Positions 55,531-64,000 of a stretch of DNA of 64,000 nt are shown here, piece by piece. The first letter of the stretch is position 1. Each line of letters starts with the position of its first letter. Source of the DNA: Enterococcus sp. RIT-PI-f. Lineage in GTDB: Bacteria; Bacillota; Bacilli; Lactobacillales; Enterococcaceae. Where the stretch lies: positions 62,001 through 126,000 of the forward strand of contig NZ_LHOX01000021.1 of NCBI RefSeq assembly GCF_001297065.1, read 5' to 3'. The position numbers were made by a program, and so were the translations under genes. The notes beneath the pieces are model-generated. The model was not told the DNA's origin and ran no database searches. It was given only the letters and a program-made list of their open reading frames with translations.

Positions 55531-56433
55531 GTGACACTCTCAGTATTTTTAGAACTTGTAGAATTTAAAGCAAAAACTGCCAGTATTTTGCCTTTTTTTA
55601 TCGGAATTTGCTACAGCTGGTACAATTATCAATCGATTCATTTGGGCTATGTATTGCTTTATTTTGCGGCGATGCTGATTTTCAATATGGCTGTTGATAT
55701 TTTAGACAATTATAATGACTACCATCACGCGACAGAAGTCCATGATTACAAGGAAAAAACCAATATTATCGGTCGGGAACAGTTATCCGTCAAGTTAGTT
55801 TTTTGGTTGATGGTATCGATGATCACCCTCTCAGCCTTGATGGGTATTGGGCTAGCGATCGTGGTTGGCTGGCCATTATTTTGGATGGGGTTGTATTGTT
55901 ACTTGGTGGGGATTTTTTATTCCTCGGGCCCTCGTCCCTTATCAAGTTTACCTTTAGGTGAGTTTTTTTCAGGGTTTACGATGGGATTCATGATCTCACT
56001 GATCTGTGTGTATCTAAATGCCTATCAGGTATTTGAATGGAATGTTGCCACCATTGGCAGTATTTTCTTAGTCTCTTTACCCAATACATTGTGGATCGCC
56101 AACTTAATGTTGGCCAACAATATCTGCGATTTGGACGAAGATGAAAAGAACAATCGCTATACACTGGTGCATTATCTAGGGAAGCCTCAAGCACTACGGC
56201 TTTTTGCGGTGATGAATATCCTTGCTTTCGTGGCGATCCTTGCTGCTGTAGTCTTGGATATTGCCCCTTGGTCAGTGGTTCTGACCTTCTTAGCGGCACC
56301 TTTTGTCTGGCAACAGACAAAACGATTAATGGAAAAACAAGTCAAAAGGGAAACTTTCATTTGTGCAGTACGGATCTTAGCTGTCGGTGCTTTTGTACAA
56401 GTGATCACGTTCGCGCTTGGTTTGATTTTATAA
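55531..56433 (+). CDS. menA: 1,4-dihydroxy-2-naphthoate polyprenyltransferase
   Basis: The 300-residue UbiA-family membrane enzyme attaches the isoprenoid tail to dihydroxynaphthoate, giving demethylmenaquinol. The first Asp motif NMAVDILDNYNDY and second motif NNICDLDED are present, with about eight to nine spans. The start is a GTG with AAAGGAGG 7 bases upstream. The NADH dehydrogenase gene follows after 31 bases, so the two are probably co-transcribed. Confidence 0.92.
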   Translation: MTLSVFLELVEFKAKTASILPFFIGICYSWYNYQSIHLGYVLLYFAAMLIFNMAVDILDNYNDYHHATEVHDYKEKTNIIGREQLSVKLVFWLMVSMITLSALMGIGLAIVVGWPLFWMGLYCYLVGIFYSSGPRPLSSLPLGEFFSGFTMGFMISLICVYLNAYQVFEWNVATIGSIFLVSLPNTLWIANLMLANNICDLDEDEKNNRYTLVHYLGKPQALRLFAVMNILAFVAILAAVVLDIAPWSVVLTFLAAPFVWQQTKRLMEKQVKRETFICAVRILAVGAFVQVITFALGLIL

Positions 56434-56464
56434 TTTTTACAAGAAAGAAAGGAAGTAAAGAAAC

Positions 56465-57673
56465 ATGAAGGAAGTTGTCATTTTAGGCGCAGGATACGCT
56501 GGTTTGCGTGCCTTACACGTATTACAAGGAGCGAAAGGGGATTTTCATATCACCCTGATCGACAAAAACGATTATCATTATGAAGCAACGGATCTCCATG
56601 AAGTTGCTGCGGGCACGCAACCCCGCGATCGTATCAGTTATCCTATTATGGATGTTGTGAAGACAAATAAAACGACATTTGTCCAAAAAGAAGTCGCAAC
56701 GATTGACCGTGACCAACAAGTGATCATCTTCAAAGACCAAACGACCCGCACTTATGATTATCTGATCGTGGCTTTAGGTTTTGAATCAGAATCATTTGGG
56801 ATACCAGGTGTGGAAGAACATGCGTTAGAAATGGTCGATGTCGATTCGGCAGAAGCCATTTATCATCATTTACTAAAACAAATGCAAGACTATCAACAAA
56901 CAAAAGATCCAGACTTATTGAAAATCGTGGTTTGTGGTGCAGGATTCACAGGCGTTGAGTTGTTAGGCTCTCTCGTAGAAAACCGCAAAACGTTTGCGAA
57001 AGCAGCGGGTGTCAAACCAGAAGAAATCAAATTGTATTGCGTAGAGGCGGTTACGCGGTTGTTGCCTATGTTTGAAGAAAAGCTGTCTGATTATGGTATC
57101 AACAACTTGGTGAAATGGGGCGTCAATTTCTTGACAGGCAAGCCAATCAAAGAAATCAAACCAGGTGTTGTGATCTATCAAACGGATGCAGAAACTGGTG
57201 CCACAGAAGCGCTTAGTGCCAAAACGATTATTTGGACAACTGGTGTCAGCGGGAGTCATGTCATGGCTGCTTCCGATTTTTCTGCCCGCCGTGGCCGTGT
57301 GATGGTTGATCAAACTTTGACTGATCCTGATCATGGAGAAGTCTATGTTGTTGGAGACGTGTCCGCTGTATTAGATCCAGCAACCAATCGTCCGTATCCT
57401 ACCACCGCTCAAATTGCATTAAAAATGGGTCATCATGCAGCGAAGAATATTCTACGTCAAATGAATGGTGAACAGCCTACTGATTTCCATTTTGAATCGT
57501 TAGGCTCTGTGGCATCGATTGGCAATACCCATGCATTTGGTTTGGTAGGGAAAATGGCTGTGAAGGGCTATCCAGCTTCTTTTGTCAAAAAAGCCATTAT
57601 GGACCGTTCCTTGTATCAAACAGGTGGTGTGAAAGAAGTGTTAGCGAAAGGACGCTTTGACTTTTATCATTGA
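56465..57673 (+). CDS. ndh: Type II NADH:quinone oxidoreductase (NDH-2)
   Basis: This 402-residue flavoprotein passes electrons from NADH to demethylmenaquinone at the membrane face. The FAD Rossmann motif is VVILGAGYAGLRAL at the N-terminus, the NADH site is VVCGAGFTGVELLG (about 160-173) and the C-terminal FAD motif is VYVVGDVSAV. No membrane span is obvious; NDH-2 binds the membrane through C-terminal amphipathic helices. Its position after menA and near cydABCD supports the respiratory role. Confidence 0.9.
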   Translation: MKEVVILGAGYAGLRALHVLQGAKGDFHITLIDKNDYHYEATDLHEVAAGTQPRDRISYPIMDVVKTNKTTFVQKEVATIDRDQQVIIFKDQTTRTYDYLIVALGFESESFGIPGVEEHALEMVDVDSAEAIYHHLLKQMQDYQQTKDPDLLKIVVCGAGFTGVELLGSLVENRKTFAKAAGVKPEEIKLYCVEAVTRLLPMFEEKLSDYGINNLVKWGVNFLTGKPIKEIKPGVVIYQTDAETGATEALSAKTIIWTTGVSGSHVMAASDFSARRGRVMVDQTLTDPDHGEVYVVGDVSAVLDPATNRPYPTTAQIALKMGHHAAKNILRQMNGEQPTDFHFESLGSVASIGNTHAFGLVGKMAVKGYPASFVKKAIMDRSLYQTGGVKEVLAKGRFDFYH

Positions 57674-57697
57674 GTCGCTAGCAGACACTAATAACGA

Positions 57698-57728
57698 AAG
57701 GCTGTGCCCATACTGGACAGCCTTTTTT
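57698..57728 (+). terminator. Terminator after ndh
   Basis: AAAGGCTGT and ACAGCCTTT form a 9-bp stem around an 9-base loop, followed by a T-run. Confidence 0.8.
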
Positions 57729-57850
57729 GTGCGCTTTGAAATCTCACCGCGATCTTACGAAAAAATCGTAAGGAGAAAGCGGCAAGATCAGGCTACTTTT
57801 TTTTCAAGAAAACTGCTATCATAGCAAGGAAGAAAGCGGGGCGAAGTGAG

Positions 57851-58789
57851 ATGGAACATCAGAAAAGAGTCTTTCGCGGAATGGGAACTGTGATCACGGT
57901 CGAAGTGGTGCACGAGACACCTGAAACAATCTTAGATGAAGCACAGAAACAAGCCCAATTGTTTGAAACACGATTTAGTGCCAATGATCCTCAAGCGACC
58001 CTTAGTCGCATCAACCAACAAGCTGGGAAACTGGCCGTTCCGGTGCCAGCTGATTTATTTGCATTGATCGATTTGTCACGACAACATAGTCTGGCACCTG
58101 ACAGTTATTTGAATATTGCTATCGGGCCATTGGTGCAGGAGTGGCGAATCGGTTTTGCCGATGCACATTTACCTGCAACGGACAAAATCAAGACGCTGCT
58201 GCCGTTAACTGATCCTGAAAATATCCTCCTAGATCATAGACAGCAAACAGTGGCATTGAAACAGGCTGGTATGCAAATTGATTTAGGCGCCGTAGCGAAG
58301 GGCTTCTTTGCCGATCAATTGATGGCTTATTTCCAACAAGCAGATGTGAAAGCTGCGTTGATTGATTTGGGTGGCAATGTCCTAGTCTATGGCGATGCAC
58401 CGCGGCATGCTGATCATTCGTGGCGCGTGGGTATCCAAAATCCGTTTTTGCCACGGGGAAATTTTGCCGCAGCATTGAAGGTGCAGAATAAGTCTGTTGT
58501 TACTTCAGGCGTATACGAACGCACTTTTCAGTTGGATGGCCAAACGTATCATCACATTTTTGACCGTCAAACCGGCTTTCCATTGACGACGGAATTAGCG
58601 AGTTTGACCATCGTTTCAGACAAGTCTGTGGATGGGGAAATTTGGACAACCCGCCTATTTGGACAATCACCCCAGCAGATTTTGTCAACGTTGTCTTCTT
58701 TGAGAGGAATCACGGGGTTGCTCATCACCAAGCAAGGAGAGCTGCTCTATCCGAGAGAAATGGCAAACTTGATAGAAACAGTAGGATAG
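57851..58789 (+). CDS. apbE: ApbE-type FAD:protein FMN transferase, cytosolic
   Basis: The 312-residue enzyme covalently attaches FMN from FAD to a Thr or Ser of target proteins. GMGTVITVEVV, the segment IDLGAVAKGFFADQLM, LIDLGGNVLVYG and the C-terminal TSGVYERTF...YHHIFDRQTGFP follow the family. It lacks the lipoprotein signal found on many ApbE proteins, so it should modify a cytosolic target. The FMN_bind-containing reductase encoded at 60666 carries a matching acceptor motif. An inverted repeat CTTACGA-aaaaa-TCGTAAG lies upstream at 57754-57772. A 13-bp hairpin follows. Confidence 0.9.
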   Translation: MEHQKRVFRGMGTVITVEVVHETPETILDEAQKQAQLFETRFSANDPQATLSRINQQAGKLAVPVPADLFALIDLSRQHSLAPDSYLNIAIGPLVQEWRIGFADAHLPATDKIKTLLPLTDPENILLDHRQQTVALKQAGMQIDLGAVAKGFFADQLMAYFQQADVKAALIDLGGNVLVYGDAPRHADHSWRVGIQNPFLPRGNFAAALKVQNKSVVTSGVYERTFQLDGQTYHHIFDRQTGFPLTTELASLTIVSDKSVDGEIWTTRLFGQSPQQILSTLSSLRGITGLLITKQGELLYPREMANLIETVG

Positions 58790-58791
58790 AG

Positions 58792-58835
58792 AACACCCCC
58801 TAGCAGATGCGAAAATCCGCTAGGGGGTGTTATTT
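58792..58835 (+). terminator. Terminator between apbE and the LysR gene
   Basis: AACACCCCCTAGC (58792-58804) and GCTAGGGGGTGTT (58819-58831) form a perfect 13-bp stem; the T-run is short (ATTTAA). Confidence 0.75.
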
Positions 58836-58867
58836 AATTGAAAGGCCGGTTTGAAATTTTTGTTATT

Positions 58868-59782
58868 TTATATGTTCCTTATGAAGGTATCGATCAAGGA
58901 TTGTTCGCTTTTAGATAAAGCACGCGCTGCTTGATGGGCAATAAAATAGGTTAAAGACAATTGCTCTTCTGGCAAAGGGTACAAGTTAAAGTCAGTAGGG
59001 ATCGCTGCCTGTAAGACACTTTCAGGAACGATAGCGACACCTAAGCCGCTTTCCGCTAAAGCAGCGACGGTATAGACATTGCTGCTTTCTAGCATGATCG
59101 TTGGCTCCACTTTATATTTCTGCAGTAATTGATCGATTTGCCGGCGAATGGCGGAACCACTCCCTGTTAAAATCAAAGGCTGCTGTAATACCTTTTTCAC
59201 CGTGAGCGTTTCTTCAGCTAAATACCGGATATTTGGTTGATAGAGGGGGGATGTGGCAGGGATGATCGCTAAATAGCGTTCTTTATTTGTACTATAGACT
59301 GTTAGGTTAGGCGCGATCGTTTCTGGATTTTGACCAATAAAGAAATCCAGTTGTCCGTTCAACAGTTTTTGTTCGTTTTGTTTCGGTAAATCTTCGCGCA
59401 AAAAGAAATTGACTTCTGGAAACAGTTGTTGGTAAGCAGGTAAAAAGTGAGGCAGCAAATAAGCCCCCAAACTTGGCAATATCCCTAGTCTTAAAGTATG
59501 TTTTTCTGCATTCGTATACCAAGATAAACGGTTTTTCAACTTTGCTGATTCGGATTCTAACGTTTCAAGGTACTGGTAATAGAGTTTTCCAGCTTCTGTC
59601 AATTGAAAATGCCCTGTTTGCCGATTGATGATCGAAGCCCCTAACTCTTGTTCTAATCGCTGAATGGTCTGGGTCAAATAAGGTTGAGAAATATACAGAT
59701 CTTTGGCTGCTTTCGTATAATTGCTATGTTTTAAAAGGCTGTCCAAATATTGCAGCATCAGATGTGAATCTTTTAGTGCCAT
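58868..59782 (-). CDS. LysR-family transcriptional regulator
   Basis: This 304-residue LysR protein has an N-terminal HTH (about 1-62, SNYTKAAKDLYISQPYLTQTIQRLEQ) and an inducer-binding domain. AAGGAGGG lies 6 bases before the ATG. It is divergent from the flavin reductase/flavoprotein pair and should regulate it. The palindrome TATAACA-aaat-TGTTATA (59808-59825) between them is a candidate site. In Lactiplantibacillus plantarum a LysR gene accompanies the hydroxycinnamate reductase genes in a similar arrangement. Confidence 0.86.
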   Translation of the reverse strand: MALKDSHLMLQYLDSLLKHSNYTKAAKDLYISQPYLTQTIQRLEQELGASIINRQTGHFQLTEAGKLYYQYLETLESESAKLKNRLSWYTNAEKHTLRLGILPSLGAYLLPHFLPAYQQLFPEVNFFLREDLPKQNEQKLLNGQLDFFIGQNPETIAPNLTVYSTNKERYLAIIPATSPLYQPNIRYLAEETLTVKKVLQQPLILTGSGSAIRRQIDQLLQKYKVEPTIMLESSNVYTVAALAESGLGVAIVPESVLQAAIPTDFNLYPLPEEQLSLTYFIAHQAARALSKSEQSLIDTFIRNI

Positions 59783-59807
59783 CTAAATCCCTCCTTTGTT
59801 CTTCCAT

Positions 59808-59825
59808 TATAACAAAATTGTTATA
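59808..59825. promoter_or_regulatory. Palindromic candidate LysR operator
   Basis: TATAACA (59808-59814) and TGTTATA (59819-59825) are perfect arms around AAAT, 26 bases upstream of the LysR start codon. The rest of the gap to 60042 has no gene. Confidence 0.5.
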
Positions 59826-60042
59826 GTTGAATAGTTAAATAAATATTTCACAAAATAATATTTTGGGCATACACTAACATGTGCAAGGGCAGTTTCAGAG
59901 CAACAACATGTAATCCTTGATATCAACAGTCAAATTTTCATTGTTACAAAGAGTCTTGGGGAAGCGGCAGTGAGAGGCTAGACTGTTGATTGCTTTTTTT
60001 TAGTTAATATTGTTAATACATTCACAAATTGGAGAGATGATA

Positions 60043-60648
60043 ATGAAATTAATCGCTATTGTTGGCACCAACTCAACGCGTTCGACCAATCGCAGGTTGC
60101 TGCAGTTCATTCAGGCGCATTTTAAAGAACAAGCGGAAATCGACATATGTGAAATTGCTGATTTACCGGCATTCAATGAACCTGATGATAAAACAGCACC
60201 TGCTGAAGTACAAGCTTTATCAGACAAAATCGTTGCTGCAGATGGAGTAATCATCAGTACGCCTGAATATGACCATTCGATTCCGGCGGTCTTAAAAAGT
60301 GCAATCGAGTGGCTATCGTATACCACGCGTCCTTTGATCGATAAGCCTGTCATGATCACTGGTGCGTCATTGGGTGCTTTAGGGTCATCACGAGCACAAG
60401 CCCATTTGCGCCAAATTTTGGATGCACCAGAAGTGAAAGCACGGATTATGCCGAGTGCTGAATTCTTATTGGGTCACTCGATGCAAGCTTTTGATGATCA
60501 GGGACAGTTGATAGATCAAGACAAAGTTGCAGAGCTTGACGATTGTTTCAATGAATTTCTTCTGTTCGTTAAGATTACCAATCAGCTGGTTGATGCTTAC
60601 TCAACCGCCAAAGAACGTGCCACGACATTTTCTTGGGAACAAGCATAG
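60043..60648 (+). CDS. NAD(P)H-dependent FMN reductase
   Basis: The 201-residue flavodoxin-fold protein shows [19 protein letters not shown], the FMN-site [21 protein letters not shown] and [20 protein letters not shown]. It supplies reduced FMN or electrons to a partner reductase. I choose the ATG at 60043 with GGAGAG 6 bases upstream. It is clearly a tandem paralogue of the first 180 residues of the next protein, with many identical blocks. By analogy with HcrA/HcrB or CrdA/CrdB pairs it may be the electron-entry subunit. Confidence 0.87.
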   Translation: MKLIAIVGTNSTRSTNRRLLQFIQAHFKEQAEIDICEIADLPAFNEPDDKTAPAEVQALSDKIVAADGVIISTPEYDHSIPAVLKSAIEWLSYTTRPLIDKPVMITGASLGALGSSRAQAHLRQILDAPEVKARIMPSAEFLLGHSMQAFDDQGQLIDQDKVAELDDCFNEFLLFVKITNQLVDAYSTAKERATTFSWEQA

Positions 60649-60665
60649 AAAGAGAGGAATCATCC

Positions 60666-63089
60666 ATGAAATTTGTAGGTTTGATCGGAACCAATGCCAA
60701 ACGATCCACCAATCGGCAATTAGTCGCGTTTATGCAGCGGGCGTTTTCTTCCCTTGCCGAAATTGAGATTTTAGAAATCAAAGATGTACCTATGTTCAAT
60801 GAAACACAAGACCAAACAAATCATCCTGTGATCCAAACGCTGAACAGCAAAATTATGGAGGCAGATGGTGTGATTATTGCTACCCCAGAACACAATCACT
60901 CCATTCCTTCGGCTTTAAAAAGTGTGTTAGAATGGCTTTCTTTCAATATTCATCCTTTTGATGGGAAACCTGTGATGATCGTAGGTGCTTCTTATGATAT
61001 CCAAGGATCGTCACGGGCACAATTACATCTGCGACAAATTTTAGATGCACCGGGTGTCAATGCGACAGTTATGCCAGGAAACGAGTTCTTATTAGGCCGT
61101 GCCCATCAAGCTTTTGATGAAGACGGGAATCTGAAGGAGCAGCGCACGATCGATTTTCTTGAAAGTTGTTTCCGCAAATTTATTCGTTTTACTGAAGTGG
61201 CGAACATTTTAAATGTACCGGAAGAAGTGTCTTATCAACCAGGGGCATATACAGTGACGGCACCGGGACATAACGGTGACTTGCCAATGGTGGTTACTGT
61301 GAGTGAAGAACGGATCGAAGCAATCGATATTGATACTTCTGGTGAATCAGAAGGGATCGCTGATGTTGTGTTTGTCAGAATCCCGCAAGAAATCATCGAA
61401 GGTCAGACCTTAAATGTCGATGCGATCTCAGGCGCTTCTGTGACAAGCAATGGTGTGGTTGATGGTGTGGCCAAAGCTGTGAAAATGGCGGGAGCCAATC
61501 CTGATGTATTGCGCAAACGGCCAAAAGCGGCTAGTGCATTGCAAACAGCAGACGAGACCTATACCACAGATGTCATCGTTGTAGGCGGTGGTGGTGCTGG
61601 ACTAAGTGCGGCGGCCAGTGTGCTGCAAGCTGGAAAGAACGTCATCATAGTCGAAAAATTCCCAGCTATTGGTGGGAATACTGTACGCACGGGTGGACCG
61701 ATGAATGCTGCAGATCCAACCTGGCAAAACGGTTTTGCTGCGTTGCCAGGGGAACGAAGTGCCTTAGAAGAAATCTTAACGCTGGATGAATCAGAAATCG
61801 ATGCAGAATATCTGGCTGATGTTCAATTGTTGAAAGCGCAGATCGAACATTATTTATCTGAAACAACGCCAGAAGAAGAATACTTATTTGATTCTGCTTT
61901 ATGGCATCGAATCCAAACATACTTGGGTGGCAAACGCAAAGATTTGTCTGGCCGACCTATTTATGGTGACTACAACCTAGTCAAAATTCTAACGGATGAA
62001 GCATTGGCTTCTGTGAAATGGTTGGAAGAAATCGGTGTTGAATTTGATACCAAACATGTGGATATGCCGGTAGGCGCCAAATGGCGCCGAGGACATAAAC
62101 CTGTCAAAAATGAAGGGTACGCCTTTGTTTCCGCGCTACATGATTTTGTAGATGCCCATGGTGGTCAAATTTTGACAGATACACCTGTAAAAGATTTGAT
62201 CATTGAAGAGGGTCAAGTCATAGGCATCGTTGGAGAAGGGCGAAATGGCCAAAAGGTGACGATCCATGGGAAGGCTGTTGTACTCGCATCAGGTGGTTTT
62301 GGTGCCAATACGCAAATGTTGAAGCAGTATAATACCTACTGGACAAACATTGAAGATGACATCAAGACATCCAATTCACCGGCAATCACAGGCGATGGGA
62401 TCAAGTTAGGCGAGCGGGCTGGTGCAGCTTTAGTAGGCATGGGCTTTTCACAAATGATGCCTGTGTCCGATCCGAATACGGGTGCTTTATTTAGCGGTTT
62501 GCAAGTGCCGCCAGCAAACTTTGTGATGGTCAATCAAGTAGGTGAACGTTTCGTGAATGAATATGAAAGCCGAGATGTCTTGACGCAAGCAGCGATTGAC
62601 AATGGCGGGCTATTTTATTTGATTGCAGATGAAGCAATCAAAAAAACCGCTTATAATACAAACCAAGAAAAAATCGACAAGCAAGTTGCGGCAGGTACCT
62701 TGTTCCGAGCAGATACATTGGCAGATTTGGCGCGCCAAATCAAGGTTGAACCGGATACTTTAGTCAAGACGATCGAAGCCTATAACCATTATGTCGACGC
62801 AGGAAAAGATCCTGATTTTGGCAAAGATGTCTTTGATTTGAAAGTTGTTCAAGCGCCATTTTATGCCACACCACGCAAACCGGCCGTCCACCATACCATG
62901 GGAGGCTTGAAAATCGATCCGCAAACCCATGTCTTGACGGAAGATGGACAGATCATCAAAGGACTATATGCGGCAGGAGAAGTAGCTGGCGGTATCCATG
63001 CAGGCAATCGATTAGGCGGAAATTCATTGACAGATATCTTTACTTTCGGCCGCATTGCAGGGAACACAGCCGTAGCAGAACATGTGTAG
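60666..63089 (+). CDS. Three-domain flavoprotein reductase (FMN reductase + FMN_bind + fumarate-reductase-like FAD domain)
   Basis: This 807-residue cytosolic flavoprotein has three domains. A flavodoxin-like FMN reductase covers about residues 1-180. An FMN_bind domain at about 200-285 carries the ApbE acceptor motif DAISGAS, with Ser258 the likely FMN-linked residue. A FAD_binding_2/fumarate reductase domain covers about 300-805 ([50 protein letters not shown]). It should reduce a double bond such as that of fumarate, urocanate, acrylate or a hydroxycinnamate with NAD(P)H. The start is the ATG at 60666 with AGAGAGGAA upstream. The neighbouring apbE, LysR and paralogous reductase match the plant-phenolic reductase systems of lactobacilli. 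The substrate is not determined by sequence. Confidence 0.88.
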   Translation: MKFVGLIGTNAKRSTNRQLVAFMQRAFSSLAEIEILEIKDVPMFNETQDQTNHPVIQTLNSKIMEADGVIIATPEHNHSIPSALKSVLEWLSFNIHPFDGKPVMIVGASYDIQGSSRAQLHLRQILDAPGVNATVMPGNEFLLGRAHQAFDEDGNLKEQRTIDFLESCFRKFIRFTEVANILNVPEEVSYQPGAYTVTAPGHNGDLPMVVTVSEERIEAIDIDTSGESEGIADVVFVRIPQEIIEGQTLNVDAISGASVTSNGVVDGVAKAVKMAGANPDVLRKRPKAASALQTADETYTTDVIVVGGGGAGLSAAASVLQAGKNVIIVEKFPAIGGNTVRTGGPMNAADPTWQNGFAALPGERSALEEILTLDESEIDAEYLADVQLLKAQIEHYLSETTPEEEYLFDSALWHRIQTYLGGKRKDLSGRPIYGDYNLVKILTDEALASVKWLEEIGVEFDTKHVDMPVGAKWRRGHKPVKNEGYAFVSALHDFVDAHGGQILTDTPVKDLIIEEGQVIGIVGEGRNGQKVTIHGKAVVLASGGFGANTQMLKQYNTYWTNIEDDIKTSNSPAITGDGIKLGERAGAALVGMGFSQMMPVSDPNTGALFSGLQVPPANFVMVNQVGERFVNEYESRDVLTQAAIDNGGLFYLIADEAIKKTAYNTNQEKIDKQVAAGTLFRADTLADLARQIKVEPDTLVKTIEAYNHYVDAGKDPDFGKDVFDLKVVQAPFYATPRKPAVHHTMGGLKIDPQTHVLTEDGQIIKGLYAAGEVAGGIHAGNRLGGNSLTDIFTFGRIAGNTAVAEHV

Positions 63090-63099
63090 ATAGGAAAAT

Positions 63100-63132
63100 A
63101 CGTACGCAGTTTGACATCTGCGTACGTTCTTT
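63100..63132 (+). terminator. Hairpin after the flavoprotein gene
   Basis: ACGTACGCAG (63100-63109) and CTGCGTACGT (63118-63127) form a perfect 10-bp stem followed by TCTTTC. The T-run is weak, so partial read-through to the transporter gene is likely. Confidence 0.6.
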
Positions 63133-63192
63133 CAATGTGTATTTGTGAAGAAACGAACAATGGAATGGAACACAAAGAATGGAGGATAAAAT

Positions 63193-64000
63193 ATGGAAAA
63201 CACGATTCATCGTTGGAGAATTTTGGCGGCATCAACAGCGGTGCTGCTATGTACAGGGGCAGTTTATGCCTTTAGTGTATTTGCAGCACCTCTTAGTCAG
63301 TTAAAAGGGTGGACAATGCCAGAAATTATGTTGGCTTTTACGATCAATGCCGCAGTTGGACCGATCACGATGATTTTAGGCGGTCTATTGACAGACCGTG
63401 GTTGGGCTAAATGGGTGATAGCATCTGGCGGTGTGTTGTTTGGATTGGGCTTCTTCTTGACGGGCTTTGCTACGTCACCAACGATGCTTTATGTCACCTA
63501 TGGAATCATGGCAGGTCTGGGACAAGGGTTTGCTTACTCGGCTTGTCTTAGTAACACGATTCGTTTGTTCCCAGATAAACGTGGATTGGCTTCAGGGTTG
63601 ATCACAGCTGGAATGGGTGGAGCAGCGATTATTGCAGCGCCGATTGCCAATCGTTTGATTGAAAGCCATGATGTACTTTTTGCCTTTCGTTTATTAGGGA
63701 TTGCTTATATTGTGGTTGTTTTGGCAGCTACGATATTTATCAAAAAAGCACCCGCTGATTTTCAGCCTGCTGGTTGGCAAGTTACGGTTGCGGCCAAACC
63801 GCAGCAAATCAATTATACTTGGCAAGAAATGTTGAAAACCCCTATTTTTTATTTCGTCCTCGTCATGATGTGTGCGGGGGCATTCTCTGGCTTGATGATT
63901 GCGTCAAATGCTTCTGTGATCGGTCAAAGTATGTATGGCTTGACGCCTGCCGCAGCAGCTATTTATGTCAGTTTATATTCATTAAGCAATTGTCTTGGTC
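63193..64000 (+). CDS. OFA-family MFS transporter (3' end outside window)
   Basis: An open frame runs from the ATG at 63193 (GGAGG 7 bases upstream) to the window end, 269 codons, so it is truncated by the window. The sequence starts MENTIHRWRILAASTAVLL and continues TGAVYAFSVFAAPLSQLKGW, a pattern of the oxalate/formate-antiporter-like (OFA) major facilitators. YGIMAGLGQGFAYSACLSNT, the segment LFPDKRGLASGLITAGMGGA and about eight visible spans agree. It probably imports or exchanges the organic acid reduced by the upstream flavoprotein. The substrate is unknown. Confidence 0.85.
   Translation, partial: MENTIHRWRILAASTAVLLCTGAVYAFSVFAAPLSQLKGWTMPEIMLAFTINAAVGPITMILGGLLTDRGWAKWVIASGGVLFGLGFFLTGFATSPTMLYVTYGIMAGLGQGFAYSACLSNTIRLFPDKRGLASGLITAGMGGAAIIAAPIANRLIESHDVLFAFRLLGIAYIVVVLAATIFIKKAPADFQPAGWQVTVAAKPQQINYTWQEMLKTPIFYFVLVMMCAGAFSGLMIASNASVIGQSMYGLTPAAAAIYVSLYSLSNCLG

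Overview
The window looks like a chromosome segment of a low-GC Gram-positive coccus of the genus Enterococcus. The evidence is the block ymfF-ymfH-rodZ-pgsA-cinA-recA-rny, strong AGGAGG ribosome sites with frequent GTG/TTG starts, PTS-dominated sugar uptake, and cydABCD next to demethylmenaquinone genes. The many plant-sugar genes and a hydroxycinnamate-reductase-like locus would suit the plant-associated E. casseliflavus/E. gallinarum group; that placement is inference. No tRNA, rRNA, CRISPR array, prophage or insertion sequence was seen.

Layout. 1-8.7 kb: housekeeping genes (M16 peptidase pair, RodZ-like protein, PgsA, CinA, RecA with a candidate LexA box, RNase Y). 8.7-15.2 kb: trehalose regulon (treR, pgmB and a GH65 phosphorylase, divergent from a fused EIIBCA permease). 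15.2-19.6 kb: a DHA2 efflux pump behind a probable transcription attenuator, a DUF2798 protein, a PadR/HAAS/small-membrane-protein operon (the 54-residue protein is easily missed) and a TetR regulator. 19.6-29.4 kb: a YesM/YesN-type two-component system divergent from a carbohydrate ABC importer, a YesL protein and a cytosolic type I pullulanase. 29.5-39.1 kb: a LacI regulator and an operon encoding PTS IIB, a fucose-isomerase-like protein, a split transketolase, an FGGY kinase, an esterase, an apiosidase-like (DUF4038/GH140) enzyme and PTS IIC. 39.1-45.5 kb: an AT-rich block with an RpiR regulator, two Gfo/Idh/MocA oxidoreductases and a PTS IIC, then a GH1 6-phospho-beta-glucosidase behind a LicT/BglG-type RAT/terminator. 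45.5-48.2 kb: ABC-2 exporter and Rgg-type regulator. 48.5-57.7 kb: cytochrome bd (cydABCD), polyprenyl diphosphate synthase, menA and NDH-2. 57.8-64 kb: ApbE, LysR, a flavin reductase, an 807-residue three-domain flavoprotein reductase and an OFA-type transporter cut by the window end.

How they work together. The best candidate for an undescribed system is 30.6-39.1 kb. It joins all the enzyme types of the D-apiose transketolase route (isomerase, apulose kinase, two-subunit apulose-4-phosphate transketolase) to a leaderless apiosidase-family enzyme, an esterase and PTS subunits. I infer that the cell imports an apiosyl-glycoside through the PTS, deacylates and cleaves it inside, and splits apulose phosphate into central metabolites. 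The respiratory genes form a coherent set: isoprenoid tail, quinone, NADH dehydrogenase and terminal oxidase. ApbE probably flavinylates the neighbouring FMN_bind-containing reductase, which would reduce fumarate or a plant enoate such as a hydroxycinnamate.

All functional calls rest on reading motifs and gene order; no database search or structure prediction was run.
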